Shown here piece by piece: positions 13,949 through 26,205 of a stretch of DNA of 64,000 nt. The notes below the pieces were generated by a model. It was not told where the DNA came from. It saw only the letters and a list, made by a program, of their open reading frames with translations, and did no database searches. Origin of the DNA: Thalassia testudinum (taxonomy: Eukaryota; Streptophyta; Magnoliopsida; Alismatales; Hydrocharitaceae); NCBI GenBank assembly GCA_037157565.1, contig JAZHRO010000054.1:13871501-13935500 (forward strand). Reading direction: 5' to 3'. Numbering within the stretch: position 1 is the stretch's first letter; each line of letters opens with the position of its first letter. The translations under genes were made by a program, and so were the position numbers.

Positions 13949-13965
13949 AAAATTGATATATTTTT

Positions 13966-15122
13966 ATAAATATTAAAGAAAAATTAAAGATATAATCAAA
14001 ATTGAAAACCTAATCTTGAAAAATATATAGATCTTTGAATCTTTGTTTCAAGTTCTATAGTCACATATATTTTCCCTTTTTCTTTTAAATTTTTTGTCTC
14101 TTAAGAGAATGTTCAAACTAGATGATTGATTTAACCAAATTGATAGGTCCAATTCAATTTTGATCGATTCACATCGAATTTAACTTTTATCATCTGAACT
14201 AATAGATCCAATCAATAAGACATCAATTTTTAGTTGAACCAATTAAACGAATCAATTTAATTCGATTTTTAAAATATTTTTACAAATCAAGTGCGCAATC
14301 CCACTCGATGAAACACGAGAAGAACGGAGAGAAGAGTTTGGGTGAAAATTAATTTACTACAAGTCAACCGTGTATCAACAATCTGTTGAGGTCTTTATAT
14401 AGAACTGAGAATATATAATTTACAACACATACCCTGGATGCAAAGACAGGCTACAATGACATACCTCATTGTCAACATTATCTCCCTTCGAGGGAATTGG
14501 GGCATCATTGGAGAAAAAATTAGGAAACATATCCCACGTCATTCTAACATTCTAATTAAATCATTCAATTACATTACATTAATATTAATATATATTATAA
14601 CATTAATTCACACTCCCAAATAATAAATTTACTTAAATATATTTATTATTTCACATTCTCATCTTAATAATAAAGAAACATTCAACAACATCGTATACTA
14701 ATATCAATCTTTTACTTCACTATTTATTTTTATATCTCAACACAATATCTCTCCCCACCTATGTTTACAATATTTCATCGTGACATTGTTCCTCGTTTGC
14801 TTCCTAACTTGGACTTAAAAAGAAAAATAAAAAAGAATAATAAAAACAAAAAGGAAAAGTAACAAAAGCTCTCCCCAATTCCTGAAGGGGGGCTCGGGGC
14901 TCACGTATATACCACAGGCTACACGGACGATCCTCTCTAATTTGTCAAACAAACACCGTGTTGCACCTCGAGATACAAAAAAAAAGTTAGACTTAATTGG
15001 AATATATCCTACCCGCATGCCTTCTGCAGCATCTTATTTGGTTCCTTCCAATTGCCAAGTAGAGGATCTGAATCGATTCTACGATATTCCTAGAACCCCC
15101 GAAACTTTTCAATGCGATGGAA
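13966..15122. other. Intergenic AT-rich DNA
   Basis: Continuation of the AT-rich repeat to about 14260. Then comes sequence at about 14280-14760 with the look of a degraded LTR (AT-rich, T/A runs, no ORF), and then the 3' flank of the GH17-like gene. No gene was recognised. Confidence 0.4.
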
Positions 15123-16964
15123 TCACCGAGTACGTGACAGCAGCGTCCACGCCGCAAGCAATGGCGCCACGAAGCAGACGAAGCCCGAGCCGCCGCCACC
15201 GCCCGGCGACGCCCCGTTCTCGAACCGCAACGCGTACCTCTCCTCCAGCGTCGACGTGGAGTTCCACAGCGCGAAGCTGCCGTTGTACGGGTCGTCCCCG
15301 CGGTAGCCCTTGTCGAACAGGCCCATGATGTAGACCTTGGGCCCCGGAAACAACCTCCGCAGCGGCGTGCCGGCCATCGTGTTGACCGTGTCGATGATGC
15401 CCTGGTTGTAGTCCCTGGCGGGGCCGCCACCGGGGGGGTCCCCTTCGAGCCAGGGCCACCCGGTGGCGACGATGTTGATAGGCATCCTGTGGTAGCCGAC
15501 GGTGGAGATGATGGCGACGATGGAGTCGACCATGACCTGGAAGAGGTTGTCGTACATGACGATGGTGCCGGGGTCCTCGAGCTTCTGGCGGTCGGTATTG
15601 GCCTTGAAGGTGGCGAACTCGAGGTTGAGGCCGCGGAGGGAGCTGGAGGCGTAGGTGGCGTAGGGGAAGACGTCGATCATGAACGGCCCGCCGGTAGTGT
15701 TGTAGAACTTGAGGAGCTCCGAAAGGTACTTGAAGGAGGCGCTGTCGACGTCGGCATTGGAGGGCGGGAAGTACCTGGTGACGAGGCGGCCGGTGTGGGC
15801 AGAGGTCACCGTCACGTTGGTCAGCCCCAGGGCCTGGCGATAATTAACATGCATGCACGTACCCATCTAATTCATTACATGTATTTGGCTAAAAATAGAG
15901 GGATTTATTTATTATGACGTAGGATCTTATTTACGTAAATTAAGGAGGAATTGACTATCCCCACGACGAGTACTCATATATCGTTCAACGTGGGCAAACA
16001 AAAAGAAAAAGAAAGATGATTTTGAAAATATTCCACATTAATTAAGTTGTTACTGTCGATCATAATCCTCATGTAATGGATAACCACGTAAGCAATCCTA
16101 TCATTATCATATAGGCTATGGTTTGTGATTAGGCCTTTTTTTTTTTTTTGACCCTGTATGTTTAAGTGAGGTGTAGCTGATAATAAAGTCAATATATCTA
16201 AATATAAATAGCATACACAAGAGGGGTTTGTGAGATGATAATAGCGACGTAAGGTGCAGGTTTTCAACCTGCAACTACAGTAAGAAAGAGGTGGAAAGCA
16301 AATTAGTTGGGTGGTCTACTAGTTGAGTAAAAGGATTCCCATCAGGGTCCAATTAAATCTGACCTCGTTTTACTTCGCCTCTAACCTTAAGTGCTGGCTC
16401 TAACCCATGCACAGTTCCATGCACGTATACGTACGAGAGGTTTGGATCATCTGCACTGGCATCGATCGTTACCTGGCAGGCGTTGTACATGCGGGAGACG
16501 GCGGGGAGGACGAGGCGGGAGAGGTTGCGGTTGAAGATGAGTATGCCGTTGCCGACGGTGATGGCGGACAGTTTGAGGGAGGGGAGGGCGGGGACGACGT
16601 GGGAGGAGAGGTAGTCGGAGGCGGAGGAGTTTTCGGTGGCGAAGGACACGAGTCGGTCGGTGTCATCGATGGAGATGTAGACGTCGACGTCGACCTTGGA
16701 GAAGGCGGAGATGGCGGCGGGATCGGGGTCGATGAGGCGGACGCGGGGGATGTGGCGGTCGGCGATGGCCTTCGCAACGAGGGTGGGACCGGGAAGGTTT
16801 GGGAGGGAGAGGTTGTAGGTGACACCCACGGAGTAGGACCATGGGGTTGTAGTGGGGATGAAGTGATGGGGGGTGCCGCTCCCCCCTTCTTGACCCGAGG
16901 AAGGTGATATCATCAGGTGGAGAGAGAGGAGGAGGAGGAGGAGGAAGAGAGGGAGCGTCGTCAT
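15123..16964 (-). CDS. GPI-anchored GH17 (beta-1,3-glucanase-like) protein lacking catalytic glutamates
   Basis: Complete 400-residue protein from exons 16964-16473 and 15833-15123, with a 639-bp intron. Residues 1-24 form a signal peptide (MTTLPLF, a Leu run, then ISPSSG). The GH17 barrel opens with SVGVTYN and continues through RVRLIDPDP, SYLSS-type helices, VGNG, YFPPS, VFPYATY, ATGWPW and GTPLRR. The tail is a Gly/Ser linker followed by a hydrophobic end (FVCFVAPLLAAWTLL), as for GPI attachment. Active GH17 enzymes need a proton-donor Glu in VGNE and a nucleophile Glu in ETGWPS. Here residue 140 is Gly and residue 287 is Ala, so hydrolysis of callose-type glucan is not expected. Frame and splice sites are intact, which argues for a wall- or membrane-associated pseudoenzyme rather than a decayed gene. 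Very high exon GC contrasts with its AT-rich flanks. Confidence 0.9.
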
Positions 16965-17041
16965 CGTGGATCGATAGATGGTGGAGAATTAACCGATCGT
17001 GTTCTCACTCCGTGGGAGTGTAAACATGGACGTGTGCCTGT

Positions 17042-17053
17042 GCATATATATAG
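17042..17053 (-). promoter_or_regulatory. Probable TATA box of the GH17-like gene
   Basis: Reads CTATATATATGC on the minus strand, about 80-90 bp upstream of the ATG at 16964. This is a normal plant distance for a TATA box with a short 5' UTR. Confidence 0.6.
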
Positions 17054-20000
17054 GGAACAAAAGGTGAGAAAGTTCAAAATTAGAAGTTTGCTATATTTGA
17101 TTTGACGCTCTGTGGCTCCCTTGCACCCACTCCGCACGCACCCTTCATGATTGCCCCAATCCGTAAATATAATGACGTCGCGTGCGATTCCAGTCGCGGT
17201 CGCTACTCAATTATTATTATTTTTTTAAACTTTTCTTGTCGGGCGGCAGCGCCAGCGACTTCAATGTTAATTACTATTATTTCAATCTGTATTGTTTTTT
17301 TTTAAATTTTTGTGGTTGGGCACCGGCATTAACGACTTTTTTACGTTTTTCAATTATCTCTCTTCATGTTACAGCCTACATTTTTATTTATCTACCTATA
17401 TACGATGCATTCATTATAGGAGTGCCTTTCCGTTTTTAAAGAATAGATATATTTTTTTTATTACAATTTGAGAATTTTTCTTTTATAAGATATAAAAATT
17501 TACATAATAATGTATTCTGTAATATATGATGTATTTTGATTTTTAAAAAATATGTTTTGATTTTTTACTTATGTAAAATTAAAATATATCAATTGAAAAT
17601 CACAATACATCGATATGTTTTGATTATCAATTGATTTTACACCTATATAAGATAATTTTTCATCTATAATAAGTTATTTTTTACTTGTAAAGTGATTTTT
17701 ATCCTAAACTCTAAACTCAAAATTCATAAGTGAAAAAATAATTTTTATTTTTCAAATAAAAATTTATTTTTCACATATAAAAATTATAATATATCGATGT
17801 ATTTTTATTTTCAACTGATGTAATTTAATTTTCACTTAATAAGAAATTAAAAATATATCAATTGAAATTATTATATAATGTAATATGTATGTTTTCTACT
17901 TTTTAATTTTTTTAATTATACTAAATTTATGATAGAATTTTGATATAATTTTAAGTTATATATATTAAAAATTAATTAATATATAATTATTCTCACTATT
18001 AAATTTATTTCTGCTCGCTAATTATACACGAGACGCAAATAATCTGTCCGCCTGATTTTATATGTATAGTTGTCACATGACGCATCCCAAGTTTTATCTT
18101 ATCTTACACTTGAGTCGTAGAAAAAATGTTTGTACATAATTGCGAAATCTACCCACAATTTGACATACACGTACGCACACATTATGGCGAATTCCTTTGC
18201 AACTCTAGGGTCTCGTTAGAAAAGCCACTCCTTTTTTGTATTTTTTACTATTAAGATTGCATGCACGTATGAATTCACTACCAATAACTACACCGGCGGA
18301 TTAACACCAAAGGACGGTGTCGGTAGGTCAAGTGACCTATTTCAATGGCTTCGACGTCATCATAAGATGCATCTCGTAGAAAATTTTGAAGGTGAAAATC
18401 GTTAGTGTTGTATTTAGTGTTGTAGTGATAGTGAACTTTTTAAGGTTGTGCAACTTGATGTTTATGCTAGAGCTAACGATATATTGGTGTTATGACTCGG
18501 CTCCTGAATTTCTGTAAGACATGAGATTGGACAAACTGAACTGATCTCAAGACCCAGTCGTCTAACGAGGAAGTAACCAAAAAGCAGTAAAATAAACTAC
18601 ATTCACCATTTAAGCAACTAACAGTAACAAAAGTACAACAGTAAAGAAGTAAACTACTACAGTACACACCACCACAACAGTAGAAAATTTAAACAGGTAC
18701 AAGAATATAAAGTTTACAGAAAAAAGAGTACAGAAGTGTAACAAAATTACTCACTACAACGGAAATAGAGTACAACAAAAGGGTATAACTACTGGGCTCT
18801 ACTGCACCCAACACCCTCTACAGCCGTAGACTCTGGCTGCTCAACACCTGGACTTAAAAAAGGTTATGTGTACACAAAATCATCGAACGCTGAGTAGAGT
18901 GACAACCAGCTAACTAAAACAGTAAAAGTGGACAAGTAGCTGTTGTTTTCAATTTATTTCTTTATTTAACTAATTATTCTTTCTTTCATCACTTAGTTTA
19001 TTTATCAGGTCTCTTTCTTGATCTCGAATGTTCCTCATGGGAACGATCCTGATTGCAGTTTTTTTTGAAGAGTAGAAGTAGCACGTGGTGCTCCCCTAGC
19101 CGGGAGAGTCCCCCGTGGTGGTCCTACACTCAGTCAACCATCCCAAGGTCACTGACAAACGTAACGATAACTACGGCACGTGCGATAAACGCACGAGTAG
19201 CTACCTCGCACTGGCACGCGGTCAGTCGTTTCCGTTAATGGGTGCGTCCAAAGCACAGCATGGAACCAGTATAGGGCATAGCCCTCTCAATAACAGGGGT
19301 CTAGCCCCTAAGAACCAAATAGGGGTCTCACCCCTCCACAGTCCATGCACCCTCGCTTGACTACCTTAGTTTGTCCAGTGGGCCTAACAAGTCGGTGTAG
19401 GACGACTAGCTAAATCCCGAGCCCCGTGGGGTGGCTAGCTCTCTCCCTACATTAGTAGCTCTCCCCGATACTGTGTACACGAGGGCCAGAAAGTTGGTAC
19501 AAAGTGGCCAATTCTAACCTCGGGTCCCAACCCTAGGGCGGTTAGCTCTGCTCTGCACTAAGTAGGGAGACAATAGCTCTCCTTGGTACTCCGTACTCAA
19601 GGGCCAGCACACTTCCCCATTCACATTTCCAGTTCCATTCCATTTATTTCCAGGAGCCCTACTCCTAATTCCTCGTAGGGTTCATGCTCATGTTTCTCAG
19701 GCCAAGCCATACTAGGTTTCATCATTTCTATTTCCATTTCTCAGGTTCTACACATGTAGCATGTAACTTTACTATTCACATTCTAGGTTTATTCGCAGGT
19801 GGCTCATGTTTCCAACATTTAATCTATTTTCAATTCATATACAGGCAGCTCGTATTTAATCATAAATAACAGGAATTTACATGCAACAGTTTGCAAACAA
19901 CAGTACTCTACATTTCACAGGCAGCTGTTATCCATTTACAGGCAATTGTTATTATTTTAATTACTCATCCATGACTGCAATTCATACATTCCATACAAAT

Positions 20001-20339
20001 ATTCAAGTGTTTCTAGTCCTAAGATTCATGCCATACCCTAGGATCTAACATTCATTCCACATATGCATTCATGTTTATAATTAAACTAGGGGAAGCCACT
20101 CTACCAGTAAACCTAGGAGTAATGGGGGCTTGATCGGCAAGTCCACATGCCTCAGCAAACCCCAAATCCGCAACGGAACGAGATCCTATCACAAGGATCG
20201 ATCACAAGAGACCACTCAGAACAGAATAAAGATATTCTAACAAGTAAAGGAACTTATACGAAGAAGAACAGAATCTTAATTGCGGAAATTGGACCTCAAA
20301 CGGACCTTAAACGGGTCAAAAATAACAATTCTGATTCAT
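17054..20339. other. Intergenic repeat-rich DNA
   Basis: 17100-18050 is AT-rich with no ORF of interest. From about 18790 to 19640 the base composition rises, and two imperfect direct blocks (AGCTCTCC then about 20 bp, then AGGGCCAG) occur near 19449-19490 and 19573-19604, as in the non-coding parts of large LTR retrotransposons. No gag or pol motif was seen and the element could not be classified. Confidence 0.4.
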
Positions 20340-20712
20340 ATCAGATGTCTGGAACACCTTCCAGATGTCTTAAAAGAAGTCCAGAACCACACCTCAACTC
20401 TACGCTACACCTCAGACATCCAAGGACTCTGTTGAACTATCTGGACCTAATTCCAGATGTCTCCCGCCGTCTGGTGCCTCTCCCAGAAGTCTGAACTGCG
20501 TGGGAGGACATGTCCCGCGCCTTCCCGAAGCGAATTCTGCATGCAACGACACAAAATCTCCTCAAAATGGCACGTAACAGTGCCTCGGCGGAACGGCCTG
20601 CATGGCCATATCCGTAAAGAAGGTGTACGTCGCGAAACTTACCTCTTAGTCGTCTGGAGCTTTTTCTCAACGTCATTTGCGTCGTCTGGATGTCAACCTA
20701 GACGTCTGATTT
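20340..20712. repeat. Cluster of degenerate CAGATGTCT motifs
   Basis: CAGATGTCT occurs exactly at 20342, 20362 and 20454. Variants or partial copies lie at about 20413 (CAGACATCC), 20468, 20484 (CAGAAGTCTG), 20651, 20683 and 20703 (ACGTCTGA). The same motif reappears at about 26436 and 26452, beyond the LTR element. Such repeated short motifs are common near transposon ends, but no element border was found. Confidence 0.5.
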
Positions 20713-22677
20713 TGGGAAAATCTCAAAACCAGAAGCTGCCTTCGTCTTCTCGTGCCACGTGCGACCGCGCCGTGCACGCTAGCTCGCAGCTCTGGCTGCA
20801 GTAGTGTAGGGGAGGACCTCCCCGACACACCTCTCCACCTCGTGCACGCGTCGACCGACCATGAGCTCTCCGACAAGCTCCCACGCGAGCTCGCAAGCCT
20901 CCTCTCCTCTCCTCACACTGCTGATGAGAACCTCATCATGAACCCTAACTAGCACAATCTAACCTAGATATGCGAGAAAAAGCTCCTACATAACTCATAG
21001 AAAGGCTTGACTCAGAGAATTCTGAGTTTGTAAGGAAAACAGGTCATAAGGGGTAAAAATGCAATTTCACAAACACAATCAGTAAACAGGGTAACTCAGG
21101 GTCCAAACATAGGTCAAACTAACCTAATAAGAAGGAAAGTGGGATTATTTGATCCAACAAGGTCTACAGCAACTCCATGGAATTAAATGACATTCTGGAA
21201 CCCTAAAACAAATCCACTTCAATTCACGAGGTTCGAGGCAAAGTAAAAATTTACTAAACCCTCTAAAATTCATAGAAAAATAATCTCTAAGGTTTAGAAC
21301 CTTCAATTTGGCCTTAGGAACCCATTTTGACCTCCATTGAGAACCATGCCCAATTAATGATTTAATTTGGATTTTTACTTAAATTAGCCGGTCAAACAAG
21401 GTCTGACCTGGAAATAAAATTCACCATTAGAATCCTTAGGTCCCATTTAGTCATGCATAAAAACTTGAGCCTAAGAGGAGACCTTCTTGACTGACTTTGC
21501 ATTTTGGTCCTCATCTATTACTTTTTGACCCTCAACTTTCGAAACCCTCGCATTTTGGCCCCTAAATTCTTCATCGTTCTTTGCACTTAGGTCCCCCTGC
21601 AAATCTCCGAGGCGCCGCGCAGGGTGAGGGAGGCCCTCTGCCAGTTGAACCAGGGACACCACCATGACCTCTGCCATTGCCCACACCTTCCGTGCGAACG
21701 CACGGAAGGTATGGGTTGCAACTCCGACCATTCTCCGGCGAGGGAGGCACGTCGCCTCCCTGCGCCCACCTCTTTGCCTTCGCCTTTATAAGGACCGCCG
21801 TCGCCAGCCGAAGGGGGCAGCTCGGTCCTGACGGAGAAAAATTCCCATTTTTCCTCTCTTCCCACTCCAGCAGAAACCCACCAGCTCCGGCGGCTCCTCC
21901 TCCTCCATCTCGTCGCTCTGCTGCAATACCAGCAGCAGAGCCACCTTCGCCCGCTCTTCCCACGTCGCGCCATACCCAGTGCACGCCCTCCCGCCCTCTT
22001 CCTCGCCGCCGCCCTCTCCCTCTGGGTATCTTCTTCTTCGGCGATAGTCGATACGACTGCCGCCCTGCTCCGGCCCTTTCGTCCCTGTAACTAGGTCAGA
22101 ACTACTCCCCATCTCCCCCTCTTTCTTTTCCTCACTGTCTTTCATTGGATTAAACCCTTGACCGCTCCTGTTCACCGTCACCTTCCTCGTCTCCGGCCAC
22201 CCTCCGGCGAGACGCTCCCATCGCTTCGCAGCCCCACACGCCTCGCCGACCCTCGCATAACCTCCGCCTCATCACGCTGAACAACCTCCGCCCACCCATT
22301 GCCGCTCTATACCCACTCATCGCTCCCCCGAGCACACCCGCACCTCCGGTCACAGGGCGACCTAGGAACGCACGCCTAGGCCGCCCCACGACCTGCTGCA
22401 CCTCTCACCACCTTCGCCATGCCACGGTGAAGGTCCCCCGCTGATTTGATTAGGTAGAGAGGCCCTTTTCGTGTCTGGTAGTTTCGACGCCTGGCCGCCA
22501 TTGATGCTACATTGAAGCAGCTCCACGCACACTCCAGGCTTCAGAACTCCAGGGCTCCAGGTGCTGCGAGGTCGGGAGGATAGTGCGAAGGCAGCTAACT
22601 CAGCAATCGACGCGAATAGAGCCTGCAGCTGAGGAAGCGAAGCTGCGATCTACTGCGGGCGCGCGCGAGAAGAGCGC
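20713..22677. other. Intergenic GC-rich DNA upstream of the LTR element
   Basis: Mixed sequence that is GC-rich at about 21600-22670. Open frames here are short, on both strands, and biased toward Pro/Arg/Ser as expected from composition. I recognise no protein family. It probably belongs to a larger repeat into which the LTR element inserted. Confidence 0.4.
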
Positions 22678-23601
22678 TGTAGATAGTCCCACATCGTGAG
22701 TTTACTAAACCCCGCAATAGTATAAATTGATTTTGTGCTTTCTACTGGTTGCCTCCGAAAGCACTGGGGTGAGGTCCCGCACCCACTCGCCTGCCCGATC
22801 CGCGAGCTCATCACGCGGATCCGGCGGATCCGACCCGACCCATTCTGAGCACACCTCGCGCATCACCCACACACCGGTGCACCTGGTCACGAGCACAAAA
22901 CCCGACCCGATTACCCGCGGCTCTGGGAGAGCGTCCTGTGAGTGCTTTACAGAGAGAGAGAGACGTGCGGGTATAGGGACAGGGTAGGTTTTGCTCTTTG
23001 TGCAGGGACAGGGTGCGAGAAGAAGAAAGAAGAAGAAGAAGGAAGAAGGAAGAAGACTGCAGGAAGAAGAAAGAAGAAGAAGAAAATCGCAGGAAGAAGA
23101 AGACTGTGAAAAAAAAGAAAGAAGGAAGAAGAAGACTGAGAGAAGGAAGAAGAAGAAGTATAAAGGAAGCACTGTAGCATACACCACTTAAGCCGTCTGA
23201 TTGAGAAATTAGACAACGGATGAAGCTCTATAGACAAAGCGAAGAAGAAGAAAAAGAAAAGAAAAGGTACCGCAGCTGAAAGCAGAAAGAAGAAGGAAGA
23301 AAGAAGAAGAAGAAAAGAAAAGAAGATAAAGAAAAGAAAAAGAAGACAAGCAAAAAGAGAGAAAGAAGAGAAGAAGAAAAAGCCAAGAAACAAAATCTAC
23401 CTCTCTCTCTCTCTCATTTTTGTAATAAAAGCATTGTACATCTAGAATTCTATCAGCTCCCTGAGTACGACCTCGGAAGAAAAATATTTCTAAGTAAAAT
23501 TGTAATAGTGGCAATGACGACAAACTGTAGCTATTTTATCTGTACCACAACGACATTACTATAACAAACAAAAAGACTAAGCTTTGGTCGCACTGCTACT
23601 A
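22678..23601 (+). repeat. 5' LTR of Athila/Tat-like retrotransposon
   Basis: Starts TGTAGATAGTCCCACATCG, a common plant LTR opening, and ends at about CTGCTACTA just before the primer-binding site. Length is about 924 bp. The interior holds a long purine-rich (GAA)n tract at about 23010-23380, then a CT run and a conserved 3' portion with TTGTAATAAAAGC that may carry the polyadenylation signal. The exact 3' boundary is uncertain by 1-2 bp. Confidence 0.7.
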
Positions 23602-23605
23602 TTTT

Positions 23606-23623
23606 TGGAGCCATTGCCGGGGA
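23606..23623 (+). other. Primer-binding site of the LTR element
   Basis: TGGAGCCATTGCCGGGGA, two changes from the TGGCGCCGTTGCCGGGGA site typical of Athila/Tat elements, which is complementary to a tRNA 3' end (usually given as tRNA-Asp). It sits 4 bp after the 5' LTR. Confidence 0.8.
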
Positions 23624-24541
23624 GCAACGGCTATTCTAGAAGCTTTGAATTTCTTTTAAGAGATTGCTAATCTTTTTCTCTCTTGGGTGCAGATAAAAAT
23701 GAGAAGAGCAGCCGCACAACAAACACTCCACCAAACAGGTAATCCTCATTAGCCCTTTTCTTAACTCCCTTAAAATCTGAAAAGGAACAAAAAGAAAAAT
23801 CAACTTAGGGCTACCTGCATCATACATAGTAATTCATCAGAGTTGCCTAATTTTCATTTCAACACATGCTTAACTGTCCATCCAACTAAGGTAACTAGGG
23901 CTAAAACCTTCTTGATTGAGCCCTAGATACTAAAATTTTGAGGCAACTAAAATGGACCAACTAGAGCCAATCTAAGGATTAAAAATCTAGGGTTTTTAGA
24001 GACACACCTTCTATTAATAAAGAAAAGATCTTCCTAAAGAGAGGTGTGCCTAAGCCATTGGATGAAAATACCTATTAAGAAAAATCCTAAACAATTGGCT
24101 CTCTAAACACTTGAACCCTAAAAAAGAAACAAGGCCTAAATTCTCAAAGGAATCCCTAGGTGAAGTAGACCCTTAGGGTCAACCAACCTTCAAATTAGGC
24201 CATGTTGTTCACAAAAATACCTAAGAGTTCAAGTGAAACCTTAAGCACCTTGATCTTAAAGTAAAAGAGGTAGACTTAAGAGGTCAAGATCCCCATTCTG
24301 GTCTACCTGGAACCGCAGTGACAAGAGAGGTCGGGTGGGGGAAACCCTGTAACCCGTGGGGACGCTCTACCGTGTAGGGGTCTTCGCGGGACTCACCCTC
24401 TCTGGCTACCTAGGTAATTCTCAGGTGGACGATCTTTTTGATCAAGGGGTCCATCTGCCCCGCACATCTGTAGTCACCCAACAATTTTTGGGTGTCTTGA
24501 TTGGGTCCAGCACCTTCTAAACTCATCTATTCCAAAAGTGC

Positions 24542-25852
24542 ATGAACGGTAGGAGATCCTTAAGACCGACCTTAAGATCTCCTTTAGGAATTCACTCTCG
24601 TCAAGGCCAAGCCTCGACGCCCGTGTTTGCACAGCAACCCTACCCCATCATTCTCTCATCTGATTCTGAACCAAGCTCTTCTTCTTCCCCCATCATGGCT
24701 CAGCCAGTTGAGGAAGAAAACAATCTGGAGCACCAGCTGCAGTGACTCAATGACCTCTTCCAAAACTTTGTGCACCCACCGCAGCGTCCTATAATGCGGG
24801 ACCATTATAATCCTGCTGCGGTGGCCATTGAGCCTCAAGTCAGAATCCCGACTGGAAGACCTGATTCCGAATTGAAGCCCAATATGATTCATGCTATACC
24901 TAAATTCCATAGGCTTAATTCCGAAGATCCCTTCCAGCACATCAAACAGCTAAAGCATCTAGCCCAAACTTTTGGGTCAGATGCGCAAAATCGGGATATT
25001 CTTCTCATGAAGATGTTCTCCTTTTCTCTTATGGACAAGGCCGCTCATTGGTATCAAACTCAGACCCGGCCGATCAACACTTGGGAAGAACTTCAGTCCG
25101 AATTTTTGAAAAAGTTCTTTCCTGTTGGTCGGACCAATGTCTTGCGTCATCAGATCACTCACTTTACTCAGCAAATAAGGAAACCTCTCCATGAGGCATG
25201 GGATCGCTTTCAGGATCTCATGAGAAAGTGCCCCCATCACGGAGTTCCTAAATGGGAATAGGTCCAATCTTTTTACCAGGGACTCCGTGAGGACATCCGT
25301 CTTTTCCTCAATGCAACCTGCGGAGGGAATATCATGGGGCAACATGAGGACACCGTGTGGGAGATTCCCGAAAACATGTGCGAGAACTCCATCAACAATG
25401 ACTCCATGGGATTATTCGACAGGACGAATACCCGCGCATCGACGAATCTTAGGGGAGCACATGAGACGCAGGGCTTGTCCGCATCAGTCGACCTGGAATT
25501 AATGGCCAGTCAATTGGACAAGGTCTCAATCATTGAAAAGAAGGTGGATGAGCTGACTCAGCACCTGCAGCGAGCCACCTTTGCGCATTGCTCATTCGCA
25601 CAGCCTCCTTCCACACGGGAGATTGTGCAAAACATTCTCCATCGATCTTCTCCTGGGATGGATCCATATCCATCATCTGATTCTCGGATCGGAAGGCCAT
25701 CGGATCCCTTCTACACCAACTCAGGGAATTCCATTCCCCCTTTCTCTGACTCTCTGGAGGTTCCTCAGACCTGCGAGGACCTCAACGCCATCCAGAATGA
25801 CCCATTCTCCCATACCTATAACCCTGGATGGAGAAACCATCCCAACATTTAG
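24542..25852 (+). pseudogene. Broken gag polyprotein of the Athila/Tat-like element
   Basis: One reading frame with two premature stops, TGA at 24743-24745 and TAG at 25259-25261. Between them lies a typical plant gag capsid region: ELKPNMIHAIPKFHRLNSED, then FSFSLMDKAAHWYQ, TWEELQSEFLKKFFP, LHEAWDRFQDLMRKCPHHG and, past the stop, VQSFYQGLREDIR. In Athila-type gag the capsid helices run in this order. The frame stops at 25852 and the DNA passes into LTR sequence at about 25901. The protein would be virion-like particle coat; here it is not expected to be functional. Confidence 0.85.
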
Positions 25853-25900
25853 TGGGCGGGAAATTCCCAAACCCAAAGACCGCCCTTTCAGCCCCGCCCA

Positions 25901-26205
25901 GGAAGAAGAAGAAGAAAAGAAAAGAAGATATAGAAGATAAAGAAAAGAAAAAGAAGACAAGCAAAAAGAGAGAAAGAAAAAGCCAAGAAACAAAATCTAC
26001 CTCTCTCTCTCTCTCTCTTATTTTTGTAATAAAAGCATTGTACATCTAGAATTCTAGTAGCTCCTTGAGCTCGACCTCGGAAGAAAAATATTTCTGAGCA
26101 CAATTGTAATAGTGGCAATGACGACAAACCGTAGCTATTTTATCTGTACCACAACGACATTACTATAACAAACAAAAAGACTAAGCTTCGGTCGCACTGC
26201 TACTA
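25901..26205 (+). repeat. Truncated 3' LTR of the Athila/Tat-like element
   Basis: Matches 23297-23601 closely, from the GAA-rich tract through the CT run to CTGCTACTA. It carries a small insertion (TATAGAAGATAAAG) and a deletion relative to the 5' LTR. The left two thirds of the LTR are missing. Confidence 0.8.

Larger units (their letters stand above)
22678..26205 (+). mobile_element. Deleted Athila/Tat-type Ty3 LTR retrotransposon
   Basis: About 3.5 kb: a 5' LTR, primer-binding site, leader, broken gag, then directly the last 305 bp of a 3' LTR. There is no protease, reverse transcriptase or integrase. The gag/LTR junction lies in a GAA-rich tract also present in the LTR, suggesting a deletion through microhomology. 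The shared LTR parts differ at about ten positions in the last 200 bp plus small indels. The 5 bp on each side do not match, so no target-site duplication could be confirmed. Confidence 0.75.

Noticed and set aside
14942..15459. Several long open frames in several phases over the GH17 exon, Arg/Ser/Pro-rich
   Set aside because: They are by-products of the high GC content of the real exon; only the GH17 frame shows family motifs.
16407..16907. Plus-strand open frame of 166 codons, rich in Gly/Glu/Asp
   Set aside because: Antisense shadow of GH17 exon 1; low complexity and no family match.
21587..22181. Overlapping Arg/Gly-rich frames in GC-rich DNA upstream of the 5' LTR
   Set aside because: No start context, splice pattern or recognisable motif; composition-driven.
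22947..23393. Ser/Leu/Phe-rich minus-strand frame resembling a membrane protein
   Set aside because: Direct translation of the (GAA)n purine tract of the LTR; composition artefact.
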